The position numbers were made by a program, and so were the translations under genes. From Rahnella aceris (GTDB lineage: Bacteria > Pseudomonadota > Gammaproteobacteria > Enterobacterales > Enterobacteriaceae), in assembly GCF_011684115.1 (NCBI RefSeq), contig NZ_JAADJV010000001.1, positions 2,232,001-2,296,000 on the forward strand: 64,000 bases of DNA, read 5' to 3'. The notes under the pieces were generated by a model that did not search any database, was not told the DNA's origin, and was given only the letters and a program-made list of their open reading frames with translations. Shown here piece after piece: positions 55,919 to 64,000 of the stretch (position 1 is its first letter; each line of letters opens with the position of its first letter).

Positions 55919-56248
55919 ATGAAAAAGCTCGCAATCATGTTACTGACCGCAACCATGGCGCTGACCACCGGCGCTGCTTATGCTGCCGGCGAATCCTCAG
56001 CCAGCGATAACAATGGCCAGGCAAATCAGTCCGGCTCGCCGGGTTCAATTCAGAAAATTGCGCCAAAAAGTGTGAGCAACGATCAGATCAACAATACCAG
56101 TAAACCGGTGAATGAAGTGAATACCAAAACGGATACCACTACGCATCACATGAGCAAAGACAAACAGCATAAGAAAACCATGTGCAAAGATGGCCGTTGT
56201 CCGAATCAGACCCCGGGCACAACACCGTCGAAAGAAACCGGTAACTAA
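55919..56248 (+). CDS. ybgS: YbgS-like periplasmic protein
   Basis: A 109-residue secreted protein: signal MKKLAIMLLTATMALTTGAA ending AYA. The mature part is polar, rich in Asn, Ser, Lys and Thr and probably disordered. It ends with the conserved YbgS block HKKTMCKDGRCPN (two Cys five apart). The ATG at 55919 has GGAG 9 nt upstream; ATG 9 bp and 15 bp upstream have no spacing. The gene lies between aroG and zitB as in E. coli. Function unknown. Confidence 0.88.
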   Translation: MKKLAIMLLTATMALTTGAAYAAGESSASDNNGQANQSGSPGSIQKIAPKSVSNDQINNTSKPVNEVNTKTDTTTHHMSKDKQHKKTMCKDGRCPNQTPGTTPSKETGN

Positions 56249-56269
56249 TCCCGTCACGGTTGTTCACAC

Positions 56270-56300
56270 AGGAGGAACTTTGTTTCCTCCTTCTTCCTTA
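56270..56300 (+). terminator. ybgS terminator
   Basis: AGGAGGAA and TTCCTCCT arms, then a T-rich tract (TCTTCCTT). Confidence 0.6.
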
Positions 56301-56374
56301 ACTTCCCCTTCTTGCAACACGTTATGATTACGCTATTGTGATTGTCTCGGTTCATCATTTTTGTGAATATAATT

Positions 56375-57328
56375 ATGTCTTCTTCCCTGTTACCACAGGA
56401 CAAAAACAGTCGCCGTTTGTTGCTGGCTTTCCTCGTTACTGTGATTTTCATGGTGGCCGAAGTGATTGGCGGGCTGGTCTCCGGCTCTCTGGCGCTTCTG
56501 GCCGATGCAGGACACATGCTGACTGACGCCGCCGCGCTGCTTGTCGCATTGCTTGCCGTACGCTTTGCTAAACGTAAGCCGAATACCCGCCATACTTTTG
56601 GCTATTTGCGCCTGACGACCATGGCGGCCTTCGTCAATGCCGCTGCGCTGCTGGTGATTGTCGTTCTGATTGTCTGGGAAGCCATCGCGCGATTCTTTAA
56701 TCCACAGCCGGTGATGGGCACCACTATGCTGGTGATCGCCATCGCTGGCCTGTTTGCCAATATTCTGGCCTTCTGGCTGCTGCATCAGGGCCAGGAAAAA
56801 GCCAACATTAATGTGCGTGCCGCCGCGCTGCACGTTCTGGGTGATTTGCTGGGGTCAATTGGGGCGGTCGCTGCGGCGCTGATCATCATGTATACCGGCT
56901 GGACACCTGTGGACCCGATTTTATCAGTGCTGGTTTCCTGCCTGGTGTTAAACAATGCCTGGCGGTTGCTGCGGGAGAGTTTCCATGAGTTGCTGGAAGG
57001 CACACCGGAAGAGATCGATATCAATAAACTGCGCCGGGATTTATCCCTGAGTATCCCGGAGGTGCGCAACGTGCATCACGTTCACGTCTGGCAGATTGGT
57101 GAACAGCGTCTGATGACCGTGCACGTGCAGGTTGTTCCACCGCACGATCACGACGCGCTGCTTTACCGCATTCAGCACCATTTACTGGAAAAATGCCGCA
57201 TCGGCCATGCCACGATACAGATGGAATATGGCCAGTGTGAAGCACCGGATTGTGAGATGAATGAAATTCCGGTGACCCGCGCCGGGCACGATCATCATGG
57301 TCATAGCCATGCACATCATCACCACTGA
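56375..57328 (+). CDS. zitB: zinc transporter ZitB (CDF family)
   Basis: A 317-residue cation diffusion facilitator exporting zinc by proton exchange. There are six TM helices; the metal site HxxxD ([11 protein letters not shown], helix 2) and HVLGDLLGS (helix 5) are visible, followed by a cytoplasmic domain ([28 protein letters not shown]) and a His-rich tail ([15 protein letters not shown]). It starts at [11 protein letters not shown]; the E. coli protein has its own N-terminal His cluster here, which is missing. A terminator follows. Confidence 0.95.
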   Translation: MSSSLLPQDKNSRRLLLAFLVTVIFMVAEVIGGLVSGSLALLADAGHMLTDAAALLVALLAVRFAKRKPNTRHTFGYLRLTTMAAFVNAAALLVIVVLIVWEAIARFFNPQPVMGTTMLVIAIAGLFANILAFWLLHQGQEKANINVRAAALHVLGDLLGSIGAVAAALIIMYTGWTPVDPILSVLVSCLVLNNAWRLLRESFHELLEGTPEEIDINKLRRDLSLSIPEVRNVHHVHVWQIGEQRLMTVHVQVVPPHDHDALLYRIQHHLLEKCRIGHATIQMEYGQCEAPDCEMNEIPVTRAGHDHHGHSHAHHHH

Positions 57329-57352
57329 TTCCTCAGGTCAGAACGAGAAAGC

Positions 57353-57381
57353 AAAACGCCTCCGTTATGGAGGCGTTTTTT
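57353..57381. terminator. bidirectional terminator zitB/pnuC
   Basis: AAAACGCCTCC and GGAGGCGTTTT arms with five-base loop and T tracts, between convergent genes. Confidence 0.88.
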
Positions 57382-57393
57382 ATGGTCGCAAAA

Positions 57394-58116
57394 TCAGGCC
57401 GGTTGCAAAGGCTGAGAACCGTTTTGCTTTGCACTTTTGATCCACAGCCACGAACCGTTCAGTGCAATCAGCGTCAGCAGCACGTATTCAAGCGCCATCG
57501 CATAAACGCCCTGATAAGCGAAAATCGCGACGCTGATGACATCAATGATGACCCACAGCAGCCAGTTCTCGACATATTTTCGGGTCATCAGCAGCATTGC
57601 CACAATCGACAACACCATCATTGACGAATCCCAGAACGGGAAGGCATCAGGTTGCAGTTCAGGCATCTGCACATTCAGCCCCAGCGCCTGCATCAGATTC
57701 ACCGCCACTAGCGTCAGGGTGGCAAAAACGCGGTCAATGTTGAAGGTCATCAGCAGAATGCCTGCGATGCACACTACGCCCCATATCAGCGCTTTGCCAC
57801 GCGGCAACCAGCGGATCTGCAATTCAGCTTCCTGATCGGCTGTCTGACGACTCCAGGCATACCAGCCGTAGATATTCGCGGCAAAGAAGAAAATCTGCAG
57901 CAGCAGGCTGGCATAAAGCTGGATCTGGAAAAAGATGATCGCAAACAATGTGACGTTGATCAGACCGAAAGGATAGTTGATCAGCTTTTCTTTGCTGGCG
58001 TACCAGATGCAGAGCAATCCAAAAAGGGTGCCTACAGCTTCAATCCACGACAGGTCATATCCGCCCTTTCCAAGCGGTATATGAACCAGAATATTGCTGG
58101 TACTGAAAAAATCCAT
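57394..58116 (-). CDS. pnuC: nicotinamide riboside transporter PnuC
   Basis: A 240-residue membrane protein with about seven helices. LSWIEAVGTLFGLLCIWYAS, YPFGLINVTLFAIIFFQIQL, FFFAANIYGWYAWSR, and WLLWVIIDVISVAIFAYQGV are the Trp-rich substrate-path regions of PnuC. It takes up nicotinamide riboside for NAD salvage. The start is ATG 58116 with AAAAGG 8 nt before it; the preceding in-frame ATG (58119) and GTG (58122) are alternatives. It is 58 bp downstream of nadA and likely in one operon with it. Confidence 0.94.
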   Translation of the reverse strand: MDFFSTSNILVHIPLGKGGYDLSWIEAVGTLFGLLCIWYASKEKLINYPFGLINVTLFAIIFFQIQLYASLLLQIFFFAANIYGWYAWSRQTADQEAELQIRWLPRGKALIWGVVCIAGILLMTFNIDRVFATLTLVAVNLMQALGLNVQMPELQPDAFPFWDSSMMVLSIVAMLLMTRKYVENWLLWVIIDVISVAIFAYQGVYAMALEYVLLTLIALNGSWLWIKSAKQNGSQPLQPA

Positions 58117-58174
58117 CATCACATCCTTTTCCTTTTATTGTCAGTCACAAGACATTATCAGTCACAAAAAATGC

Positions 58175-59239
58175 TTACAGCGCTTTAGCCTGCGTCCGTA
58201 ATCTAAGTTGGGCAGCAAAATCCAGCATGCGATTCAGGGGGATCAGTGATTTCACACGCAGCGCTTCTTCCACCTCGATAGCATGTTCCGTGCCGCCGTG
58301 TTCCAGACCTTCAGCAATGGCTTTAAGGCCATTCATCGCCATCCACGGACAATGTGCGCAGGTACGGCAACTTGCGCCCTCACCCGCCGTCGGCGCTTCA
58401 AACAATTCTTTGTCCGGGCACGCCTGCTGCATTTTGTAAAAAATACCACGGTCAGTGGCGACGATCAGTTGCTTCTGAGGCAACGTTTTTGCCGCCTGAA
58501 TAAGCTGACTGGTAGAACCGACCGCATCAGCCATATCAACGATCGCCTGAGGAGACTCCGGATGCACCAGAACAGCGGCGTTCGGATACAAGCCTTTCAT
58601 TCGGGTCAGGGCCTGTGTTTTAAACTCGTCATGGACGATACAGGCGCCCTGCCAGCACAAGACGTCTGCCCCCGTCTGCTTACGGACGTAATTTCCGAGG
58701 TGCCGGTCAGGTGCCCAGATTATTTTTTCACCCAGACTATCGAGATGTTCAATCAGCTCAACCGCAATGCTTGAGGTCACGACCCAGTCGGCTCTGGCTT
58801 TTACTGCTGCTGAGGTATTAGCGTAGACCACAACGGTGCGGTCGGGGTGCTGGTCGCAAAAATCTGAGAAAGCTTGCTCCGGGCAGCCCAGATCCAAAGA
58901 ACATTCAGCGTTGAGGGTTGGCATCAGCACGGTTTTTTCCGGGCTGAGGATTTTGGCCGTTTCTCCCATGAAGCGCACACCCGCGACAAGCAGGGTCGAA
59001 GCAGGATGCTGGCTGCCAAAACGCGCCATCTCTAAAGAATCCGCGACAATACCACCGGTTTCTTCAGCGAGCGCCTGAATTTCAGGATCGGTGTAATAAT
59101 GCGCCACCATCACGGCATCACGTTCCTTCAGCAGTTTTCTGATCTTCTCTTTATAGAAGGTCTTTTCATCTGCAGTCAGCACGGCGGGTTTCGGAGGGAA
59201 AGGATAAACCGTCGCATTCAGATCCAATGTTTCGCTCAT
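58175..59239 (-). CDS. nadA: quinolinate synthase
   Basis: A 354-residue [4Fe-4S] enzyme condensing iminoaspartate with dihydroxyacetone phosphate to quinolinate, the start of de novo NAD synthesis. Cluster cysteines are in AECSLDLGC (about 112), CWQGACIVH (about 199), and [10 protein letters not shown] (about 292-300); [12 protein letters not shown] at about 47-58 and SPEKTVLMP are substrate contacts. A NadR-like box stands about 75 bp upstream, so NAD-status repression of nadA-pnuC is expected. Confidence 0.96.
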   Translation of the reverse strand: MSETLDLNATVYPFPPKPAVLTADEKTFYKEKIRKLLKERDAVMVAHYYTDPEIQALAEETGGIVADSLEMARFGSQHPASTLLVAGVRFMGETAKILSPEKTVLMPTLNAECSLDLGCPEQAFSDFCDQHPDRTVVVYANTSAAVKARADWVVTSSIAVELIEHLDSLGEKIIWAPDRHLGNYVRKQTGADVLCWQGACIVHDEFKTQALTRMKGLYPNAAVLVHPESPQAIVDMADAVGSTSQLIQAAKTLPQKQLIVATDRGIFYKMQQACPDKELFEAPTAGEGASCRTCAHCPWMAMNGLKAIAEGLEHGGTEHAIEVEEALRVKSLIPLNRMLDFAAQLRLRTQAKAL

Positions 59240-59313
59240 ACTCGTTATCTCATTCAGTCAGGCAACTTGCCCGGATAGCCATAAGCCACAACAGATCCCA
59301 CCCGGGAATCCTT

Positions 59314-59331
59314 AGTTTTGTATGCTAAACA
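59314..59331. promoter_or_regulatory. NadR-type box upstream of nadA
   Basis: On the minus strand TGTTTA-GCATAC-AAAACT agrees at 15 of 18 positions with the pattern TGTTTA-N6-TAAACA bound by NadR. It lies 75-92 bp before the nadA ATG. The remaining 150 bp to the terminator at 59484 contain no credible gene. Confidence 0.6.
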
Positions 59332-59483
59332 AAATACCGCAAAAAGCAGGGGAAGTCGTCCAAATAATAGACGCAGGGCTTAAAATGTTTACTGGACTTA
59401 AAAGAGTCTCGAACAAGACACGCAACGGGGGAACAAAAAGCGAAGACTTAAGAAAAAATGAGGTCTTTTGGGACTCACATGCG

Positions 59484-59507
59484 AAAAAAGCGCCAAAAGG
59501 CGCTTTT
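59484..59507 (-). terminator. terminator of the tRNA-Lys cluster
   Basis: AAAAGCGCC-AAAA-GGCGCTTTT; on the minus strand a further T tract follows. It lies at the distal end of the array. Confidence 0.8.
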
Positions 59508-59690
59508 CTCTGAATTCTGCAATTTAGATGGCTTCACTGCATTTCCACTTTAACAGTGGTGGGCCGTGCTGGATTGACTCGATTTCACCTCGCCCTGCGG
59601 GCAACGCTTGCGCGTTGTCGTCTCGCTTCGCTCGGCTCGAACTTGTGGTTCTCATCCTGCACTGCTTCACTACATTTTCCACTTTGAAAG

Positions 59691-59766
59691 TGGTGGGCCG
59701 TGCTGGATTCGAACCAGCGACCAATTGATTAAAAGTCAACTGCTCTACCAACTGAGCTAACGGCCC
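59691..59766 (-). tRNA. tRNA-Lys (UUU), copy 3 in transcription order
   Basis: A 76-nt tRNA with encoded CCA. Anticodon loop CTTTTAA (anticodon TTT), D-arm AGCTCAGTTGGTAGAGC, T-arm GCTGGTTCGAATCCAGC. The acceptor GGGCCGT pairs with ACGGCCC. Identical to the other two copies. Confidence 0.98.
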
Positions 59767-59968
59767 ATCTAAATGCTGCGTACTGCTTTTACTGTCGGCT
59801 TCTAAAATTATTCAGGACATTACACTCTAAAGAGTGGTGAGCCGTGCTGGATTGACTCGGTTTCACCTCGCCCTGCGGGCAACGCTTGCGCGTTGTCGTC
59901 TCGCTTCGCTCGGCTCGAACTTGTGGTTCTCATCCTGCACTGCTTCACTACATTTTCCACTTTAACAG

Positions 59969-60044
59969 TGGTGGGCCGTGCTGGATTCGAACCAGCGACC
60001 AATTGATTAAAAGTCAACTGCTCTACCAACTGAGCTAACGGCCC
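59969..60044 (-). tRNA. tRNA-Lys (UUU), copy 2
   Basis: Same 76-nt sequence as the copies at 59691 and 60248, encoded CCA, anticodon TTT. It sits one repeat period (278 bp) from copy 3. Confidence 0.98.
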
Positions 60045-60247
60045 TTCCTGAATACTGCTTATTGCCAGCGTGTCTTGCAGTTGGTGTGCAAGCCACATGC
60101 AATGCTGATTTAGATTGGTGGCCGTGCTGGATTGACTCGGTTTCACCTCGCCTGCGGGCAACGCTTGCGCGTTGTCGTCTCGCTTCGCTCGGCTCGAACC
60201 TATGGTTCTCATCCTGCACTGCTTCACTGCATTTTCCACTTTAAAAG

Positions 60248-60323
60248 TGGTGGGCCGTGCTGGATTCGAACCAGCGACCAATTGATTAAAAGTCAACTGC
60301 TCTACCAACTGAGCTAACGGCCC
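60248..60323 (-). tRNA. tRNA-Lys (UUU), copy 1 (promoter-proximal)
   Basis: Same 76-nt sequence with encoded CCA and TTT anticodon. It is nearest to the promoter at 60398-60425. Confidence 0.98.
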
Positions 60324-60397
60324 ATCTAAACCTGCTGCATATTGCCTAAATCTCTGACAGCGTTAGCCGTTTGGAGTTGTCTGGGCAACGGCGGCAT

Positions 60398-60425
60398 ATA
60401 TTACTTATTTAACTTTTCAGTGCAA
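60398..60425 (-). promoter_or_regulatory. tRNA-Lys operon promoter with GC-rich discriminator
   Basis: On the minus strand TTGCAC, 16 nt, TAATAT, followed at once by the G/C-rich stretch GCCGCCG. This is the form of stringently controlled stable-RNA promoters. It lies 75 nt before the first tRNA. Confidence 0.65.
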
Positions 60426-60520
60426 CTTTAATTTTCAGAAAGAGTGCTAACTGATGGCGTTTCACACACTCAAGCCCAGAAAATGCACGATATGTACATT
60501 TTCCGGACCTGAACGAGGAA

Positions 60521-61312
60521 CTATTTTGCAGATAAACGTTTTTGAGCTTGTTTTGCCGCATCGGTATTTGGGTACTGTTTCACGACCTGTGCGAAGACGG
60601 CTTTGGCTTTATCAGCCTGCCCTTTCTCCTGCATGATCACCCCAACCTTGAACATTGCGTCAGAACTTTTTGGAGACTTAGGGTAGTTTTTGACCACAAC
60701 CGCAAAATAATAGGCAGCATCGTCTTTTTTACCCTTGTTGTAATACAACTGTCCCAGCCAGTAATTGGCATTAGGCTGATAAGTTGAATCAGGATATTTT
60801 TTTACGAAACTCTGAAAAGCCGCAATGGCTTCATCATACTGTTTCTTTTCCAGCGCCAGTGAAACTGCAGCATTGTAGTCACTGTTCACGTCACCGGTGC
60901 TTGCCGGGGCTTGTGCAGCACCCGCATCAGGCGTTGTGGCAGCAGAACCGGAAGCGTCACCTGTGGCTGCTGCAGCACCCGTGCTGGCGGCTCCGGCAGA
61001 ACTCTGGCTTAAGCTGTCCAGTTGATTAAAAATCTGCTTCTGGCGATCACCAAGCTGACTCAACTGATATTGGTTCTCCTGGATTTGACCACGAAGAGTA
61101 TCCATATCACGTTGGGTATCAGAAAGTTGTTGCTGGAGTTGAGTTAATAGCTGGCTGTGAGCGTTAGAAATACGCTCCAGAGAGGTGACCCGATCTTCAA
61201 TCGAGCCTGAGCCGACATTACTGATTGGCGCTTGGGCAGTAGCGGCCCATGGGACCGCTACGCCAACCAGTAACGACAGACTCAACAAGTGAGTTCTGAA
61301 GTTACTGCTCAT
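60521..61312 (-). CDS. cpoB: cell division coordinator CpoB (YbgF)
   Basis: A 263-residue periplasmic protein. Signal peptide about 1-27 (ends ATAQA), a trimeric coiled coil at about 38-105 (SIEDRVTSLERISNAHSQLL, then QQQLSDTQRDMDTLRGQIQE), an Ala/Gly/Ser/Thr-rich linker at about 105-140, and three TPR units to the end (YNAAVSLALEKKQYDEAIAA, PNANYWLGQLYYNKGKKDDA, MFKVGVIMQEKGQADKAKAV). It links PBP1B activity with Tol during constriction. Ten bp after pal in the tol-pal operon. Confidence 0.96.
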   Translation of the reverse strand: MSSNFRTHLLSLSLLVGVAVPWAATAQAPISNVGSGSIEDRVTSLERISNAHSQLLTQLQQQLSDTQRDMDTLRGQIQENQYQLSQLGDRQKQIFNQLDSLSQSSAGAASTGAAAATGDASGSAATTPDAGAAQAPASTGDVNSDYNAAVSLALEKKQYDEAIAAFQSFVKKYPDSTYQPNANYWLGQLYYNKGKKDDAAYYFAVVVKNYPKSPKSSDAMFKVGVIMQEKGQADKAKAVFAQVVKQYPNTDAAKQAQKRLSAK

Positions 61313-61321
61313 ACTACTCTC

Positions 61322-61834
61322 TTAGTATACCAGTACGGCACGACGGTTTTTAGCGTATGCCGCTTCGTCATGGCCCAGTACAGCTGGTTTTTCTTTACCG
61401 TAAGAAACGATAGAGATTTGGTCAGCAGAAACGCCTTTGCCTTGCAGGTACATTTTAACAGCAGTAGCACGACGTTCGCCCAGGGCGATGTTGTACTCTG
61501 GAGTACCACGTTCGTCAGCATGACCTTCTACAGTCACTTTGTAAGACGGGTTGCTACGCAGGAAAGCAGCGTGCGCGTCCAACATCTGAGCGAATTCAGA
61601 AGACACATCGTATTTGTCCAGGCCAAAGTAAACGATGTTGTTTTTCTGCAGTTCTTGCATCTGCAGACGAGCTTGCTCTTCTGAAGACATGTTTGCGTTT
61701 TCAGTGCCTGCGCCAGAGTTCAGACCCATACCGTTGGATTGGTCGTTGTCTGCGTTCTTGTGAGAACTACAAGCAGCTACTGCCAGTACAGGCAACGCCA
61801 GCATCAGCCCTTTCAGCACTTTATTCAGTTGCAT
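61322..61834 (-). CDS. pal: peptidoglycan-associated lipoprotein Pal
   Basis: A 170-residue outer-membrane lipoprotein. The signal ends in the lipobox VAAC (Cys at about 22), followed by a polar linker and the OmpA-like domain (about 65-170) with [50 protein letters not shown] for DAP binding. It tethers the outer membrane to the wall and binds TolB. Confidence 0.97.
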   Translation of the reverse strand: MQLNKVLKGLMLALPVLAVAACSSHKNADNDQSNGMGLNSGAGTENANMSSEEQARLQMQELQKNNIVYFGLDKYDVSSEFAQMLDAHAAFLRSNPSYKVTVEGHADERGTPEYNIALGERRATAVKMYLQGKGVSADQISIVSYGKEKPAVLGHDEAAYAKNRRAVLVY

Positions 61835-61882
61835 CTATTCGATCCTTTTATAATTTTTTGCCATACATAGTTTTTCTATGCA

Positions 61883-63175
61883 TTACAGATACGGCGACCA
61901 GGCAGGAAATTTGACCTGTCCATCAGTTGCCGGAAGACGCGCTTTGAAGCGCCCATCAGTCGATACCAACTGCAATACGGAACCCAGTCCTTGAGAGGAA
62001 CTGTAAATTACCATGGTGCCATTTGGTGCGAGGCTAGGCGTTTCATCCAGGAACGTGTCCGTCAATGTTTGAACGGCTCCCGTTGCCAGATCTAGTTTAG
62101 CGATGTGCTGTGTACCGCTGGCGCTGCTCACCATAACCAGGAACTTGCCATCTGTACTTACGTCAGAGTCCTGATTCTGCGAGCCTTCCCAGGTCAGACG
62201 CTGAGGCGCACCGCCATTAATGTTGACTTTATAAACCTGCGGACGACCGCCCTGATCCGACGTGAATGCCAGATTCTGGCTGTCCGGGAACCAGGTTGGT
62301 TCCGTATTGTTGCTACGTCCGTTAGTCACCTGACTAATCTGGCCAGAAGACAGATTCATCACATACAGGTTCAGGCTACCGTCTTTAGACAGTGCGAAAG
62401 CCAGTTTGCTGCCATCCGGAGAGAAAGCTGGTGCACCGTTGTGACGAGGGAATGAGGCAATCTGCTTGATTGCACCGTTTGCCAGCGTCTGAACCACCAA
62501 TGCTGAACGACCGCTCTCAAAGGTGACGTAAGCCAGTTTGCTGCCGTCCGGAGACCAGGCCGGAGACATCAGAGGCTCAGGTGAACGGTGAACGACAAAC
62601 TGATTGTATCCATCGTAATCCGCTACACGCAGTTCATACGGGAATTTCCCGCCGTTAGTCTGCACGATATAAGCGATACGGGTACGGAATGCGCCTTTAA
62701 TACCGGTCAGCTTTTCAAACACTTCATCGCTGGCGGTATGGGCGGAATAACGCAACCATTGTTTGGTCACTTTGTACTGGTTTTGCGCCAGCACGGTACC
62801 TGGTGCGCCAGAGGTATCCACCAGTTGGTAAGACACCACATAGCTGCCATCGGCTGCAGGCTGAACCTGACCGATAACAACAGCATCAATACCCAGCGCG
62901 GTCCAGGCTGCAGGGGTCACTTCTGCGGCGGAGGTTGGCTGCTGAGGCATACGTGATGCATCAATAGGATTGAATTTGCCACTGTTACGTAAGTCAGCAG
63001 CAACGATACCACCCACATCTTCAGGTGGTGTACCCGGGCCAGCCCATTTGAATGGCACAACGCCAATCGGACGAGCTGTATCTACCCCTTGGGTAATTTC
63101 AATGCGAACTTCTGCATGAACCACAGATGCCCACATCATCAAAAGGCCGAACGCTACTCGAAATGCCTGCTTCAT
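61883..63175 (-). CDS. tolB: Tol-Pal system protein TolB
   Basis: A 430-residue periplasmic protein. Signal peptide [20 protein letters not shown] then A, an N-terminal alpha/beta domain holding the TolA-binding start [20 protein letters not shown], and a six-bladed C-terminal propeller with repeated [28 protein letters not shown] and [15 protein letters not shown] units that bind Pal. I start at MKQAFRV since GGGAGAT is just upstream; the 22 codons before it are intergenic. Confidence 0.97.
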   Translation of the reverse strand: MKQAFRVAFGLLMMWASVVHAEVRIEITQGVDTARPIGVVPFKWAGPGTPPEDVGGIVAADLRNSGKFNPIDASRMPQQPTSAAEVTPAAWTALGIDAVVIGQVQPAADGSYVVSYQLVDTSGAPGTVLAQNQYKVTKQWLRYSAHTASDEVFEKLTGIKGAFRTRIAYIVQTNGGKFPYELRVADYDGYNQFVVHRSPEPLMSPAWSPDGSKLAYVTFESGRSALVVQTLANGAIKQIASFPRHNGAPAFSPDGSKLAFALSKDGSLNLYVMNLSSGQISQVTNGRSNNTEPTWFPDSQNLAFTSDQGGRPQVYKVNINGGAPQRLTWEGSQNQDSDVSTDGKFLVMVSSASGTQHIAKLDLATGAVQTLTDTFLDETPSLAPNGTMVIYSSSQGLGSVLQLVSTDGRFKARLPATDGQVKFPAWSPYL

Positions 63176-63304
63176 TGTATCTCCCTTATCTGGACGTATC
63201 TGCCCGCGATAATTTAGCAGAATTTTAACAAACCAACGCACACAAAACTAGAATTACACCCTGCAAACCATCGTAAAAATCTGAAAAGTTATCATTTTCA
63301 TCTT

Positions 63305-64000
63305 TTATTGAGGTTTGAAATCTATCGGAGCATTTTTAAATACTTCATAGACGGCTTCAGAAGGCGGTTTCGGGAACTTCGCCTGTCGGGCTGCGGCAAG
63401 CGCCGCCTGACACAGTGCAGGATCCCCACCTTCTGCCGACACACTGATTAATGAGCCATCAGGGTTCATTTTAACGCGCAACGCACAGGTTTTGCCTGTA
63501 TAAGATGACGCGTCATAGAATCTGCTCTCGATGGCAGCCTTAATCTGGCTACCATAGTTCGCAATATCAGCCCCGGATGCCCCCGCCTTTTTCTGAGTCC
63601 CCTTCCCTGAAGGAGCAGAAGCGCCGCCACCTGTTGCGCCTTTCGGTGCATTTTTGGAGTCGGCAAGGCCATCAAATAAGTTATTCGCATCAGCGGCTTC
63701 TTTGGCTGCGGCGGCAGCTTTTTTATCCGCTGCAGCTTTCTTGGCAGCAGCGGCAGCTTCCGCTTTTTTCTCTGCGGCAGCGGCAGCTTTTGCATCGGCG
63801 GCGGCTTTGGCATCGGCGTCAGCTTGTGCCTTCGCATCAGCCGCGGCCTGAGCTTTTGCCTCAGCAGCAGCCTGTTTTTTGGCTTCTGCGGCCGCTTCTT
63901 TCTTAGCGTCCGCTTCGGCTTGTTTCTTCGCTGCGGCAGCGGCGGCGGCAGCTTCAGCCTCTGCTTGTTTTTTAGCATCAGCTTGTGCTTTAGCCGCTTC
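63305..64000 (-). CDS. tolA: TolA, C-terminal part
   Basis: The last 231 codons of the inner-membrane-anchored Tol linker; the frame is open to the right edge, so the N-terminal anchor is not seen. The visible N-terminal 120 residues are the long helical domain II of Ala/Lys/Glu/Asp repeats (AEAKKQAAAEAKAQAAADAK type). Then a Gly/Ser linker (GGGASAPSGKG) and the globular domain III (ANYGSQIKAAIESRFYDASS, GKTCALRVKMNPDGSLISVS, ALCQAALAAARQAKFPKPPS) that binds TolB and colicins or phage coat, ending DFKPQ. Confidence 0.96.
   Translation of the reverse strand, partial: EAAKAQADAKKQAEAEAAAAAAAAKKQAEADAKKEAAAEAKKQAAAEAKAQAAADAKAQADADAKAAADAKAAAAAEKKAEAAAAAKKAAADKKAAAAAKEAADANNLFDGLADSKNAPKGATGGGASAPSGKGTQKKAGASGADIANYGSQIKAAIESRFYDASSYTGKTCALRVKMNPDGSLISVSAEGGDPALCQAALAAARQAKFPKPPSEAVYEVFKNAPIDFKPQ

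Larger units (their letters stand above)
59531..60247 (-). repeat. rtT-like tandem repeat array around the tRNA-Lys genes
   Basis: Three tRNA-plus-spacer units repeat with a period of 278 and 279 bp. Spacers at 59576-59690, 59854-59968 and 60134-60247 (115, 115 and 114 bp) are nearly identical and on the transcribed strand contain AACGC-GCAA-GCGTT and GCCC-GCA-GGGC hairpins. Each spacer is followed by a second copy of the last 19 nt of the tRNA: exact at 59557-59575, one substitution at 59835-59853, one deletion at 60116-60133. A fourth partial spacer start follows at 59531-59556. The 68-71 bp between each remnant and the next tRNA differ. Confidence 0.88.

Noticed and set aside
59322..59513. 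63-codon plus-strand frame after the NadR box
   Set aside because: It runs through the terminator hairpin, has no ribosome site and no family resemblance.
59820..60308. 162-codon frame with repeats such as QLTFNQLVAGSNPARPTT
   Set aside because: This is the translation of the tRNA-Lys genes and spacers, a well-known false gene type.
59531..60323. Direct repeats considered as a CRISPR array
   Set aside because: Repeat units are tRNA genes and 115-bp spacers, far from CRISPR sizes, and no cas genes are present.
63466..63978. Lys/Pro-rich frame of 170 codons
   Set aside because: Out-of-frame reading of the tolA Ala/Lys repeat region; the true tolA frame ends at 63305.

Overview
The window is chromosomal DNA from a member of the Enterobacterales. 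Gene content and order follow the E. coli 16-18 min region closely: tolA-tolB-pal-cpoB, a tRNA-Lys cluster, nadA-pnuC, zitB, ybgS, aroG, gpmA, galMKTE, modF-modE-acrZ-modABC, ybhA, pgl, ybhC-ybhB, bioA-bioBFCD, uvrB, yvcK(ybhK), moaABCDE, ybhL and rhlE. The left 7 kb matches another conserved block (dld, yohC, yohP, pbpG, dusC). The differences from E. coli and the overall character suggest a Yersiniaceae-type genus such as Rahnella, Ewingella or Rouxiella. That assignment is my inference; no rRNA gene is present to test it.

Layout: 1-5.5 kb holds the end of dld, yohC, an unrecognised heptad-repeat coiled-coil protein, a racemase-like protein, yohP (27 codons), pbpG and dusC. 5.5-11.8 kb holds an MFS pump with a divergent cysteine-rich regulator, rhlE, mdtG and ybhL. 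11.8-16.9 kb holds the molybdopterin operon moaABCDE behind a Moco riboswitch, then yvcK, an isochorismatase-like hydrolase and a VF530 protein. 17-26 kb holds uvrB with a LexA box, a gene-poor kilobase, an orphan UrtE-like ATPase, and the biotin genes around a BirA operator. 26-38 kb is accessory or metabolic: a methionine aminotransferase next to an orphan amino-acid binding protein, aphA, a curA/DJ-1/ybhB/ybhC run, a chemoreceptor, pgl and ybhA. 37.8-38.5 kb holds a divergent Ner-like/XRE regulator pair. 38.5-44.1 kb is the molybdate uptake and regulation region. 44-50.4 kb holds a half-size MFS-like protein, a LysR regulator and galETKM with two gal operators. 50.5-59.3 kb holds psiF, gpmA (Fur box), ybiU, small membrane proteins, a GNAT, aroG (TyrR box), ybgS, zitB, pnuC and nadA (NadR-like box). 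The right end holds three identical tRNA-Lys genes in a tandem array and the tol-pal operon, cut inside tolA.

The genes make functional sense together. Molybdate uptake (modABC, modE) feeds cofactor synthesis (moaABCDE). nadA-pnuC serves NAD supply, the bio genes serve biotin, and tol-pal-cpoB serves envelope constriction. Most known control sites can be read directly (LexA, BirA, ModE, GalR/S, Fur, TyrR, NadR, Moco RNA). The most unusual structure is the tRNA-Lys array: a 278-279 bp tandem period in which each spacer ends with a second copy of the last 19 nt of the tRNA, an architecture like the rtT repeats of the E. coli tyrT operon. Two near-complete copies and one half copy of a palindromic intergenic repeat are also present.
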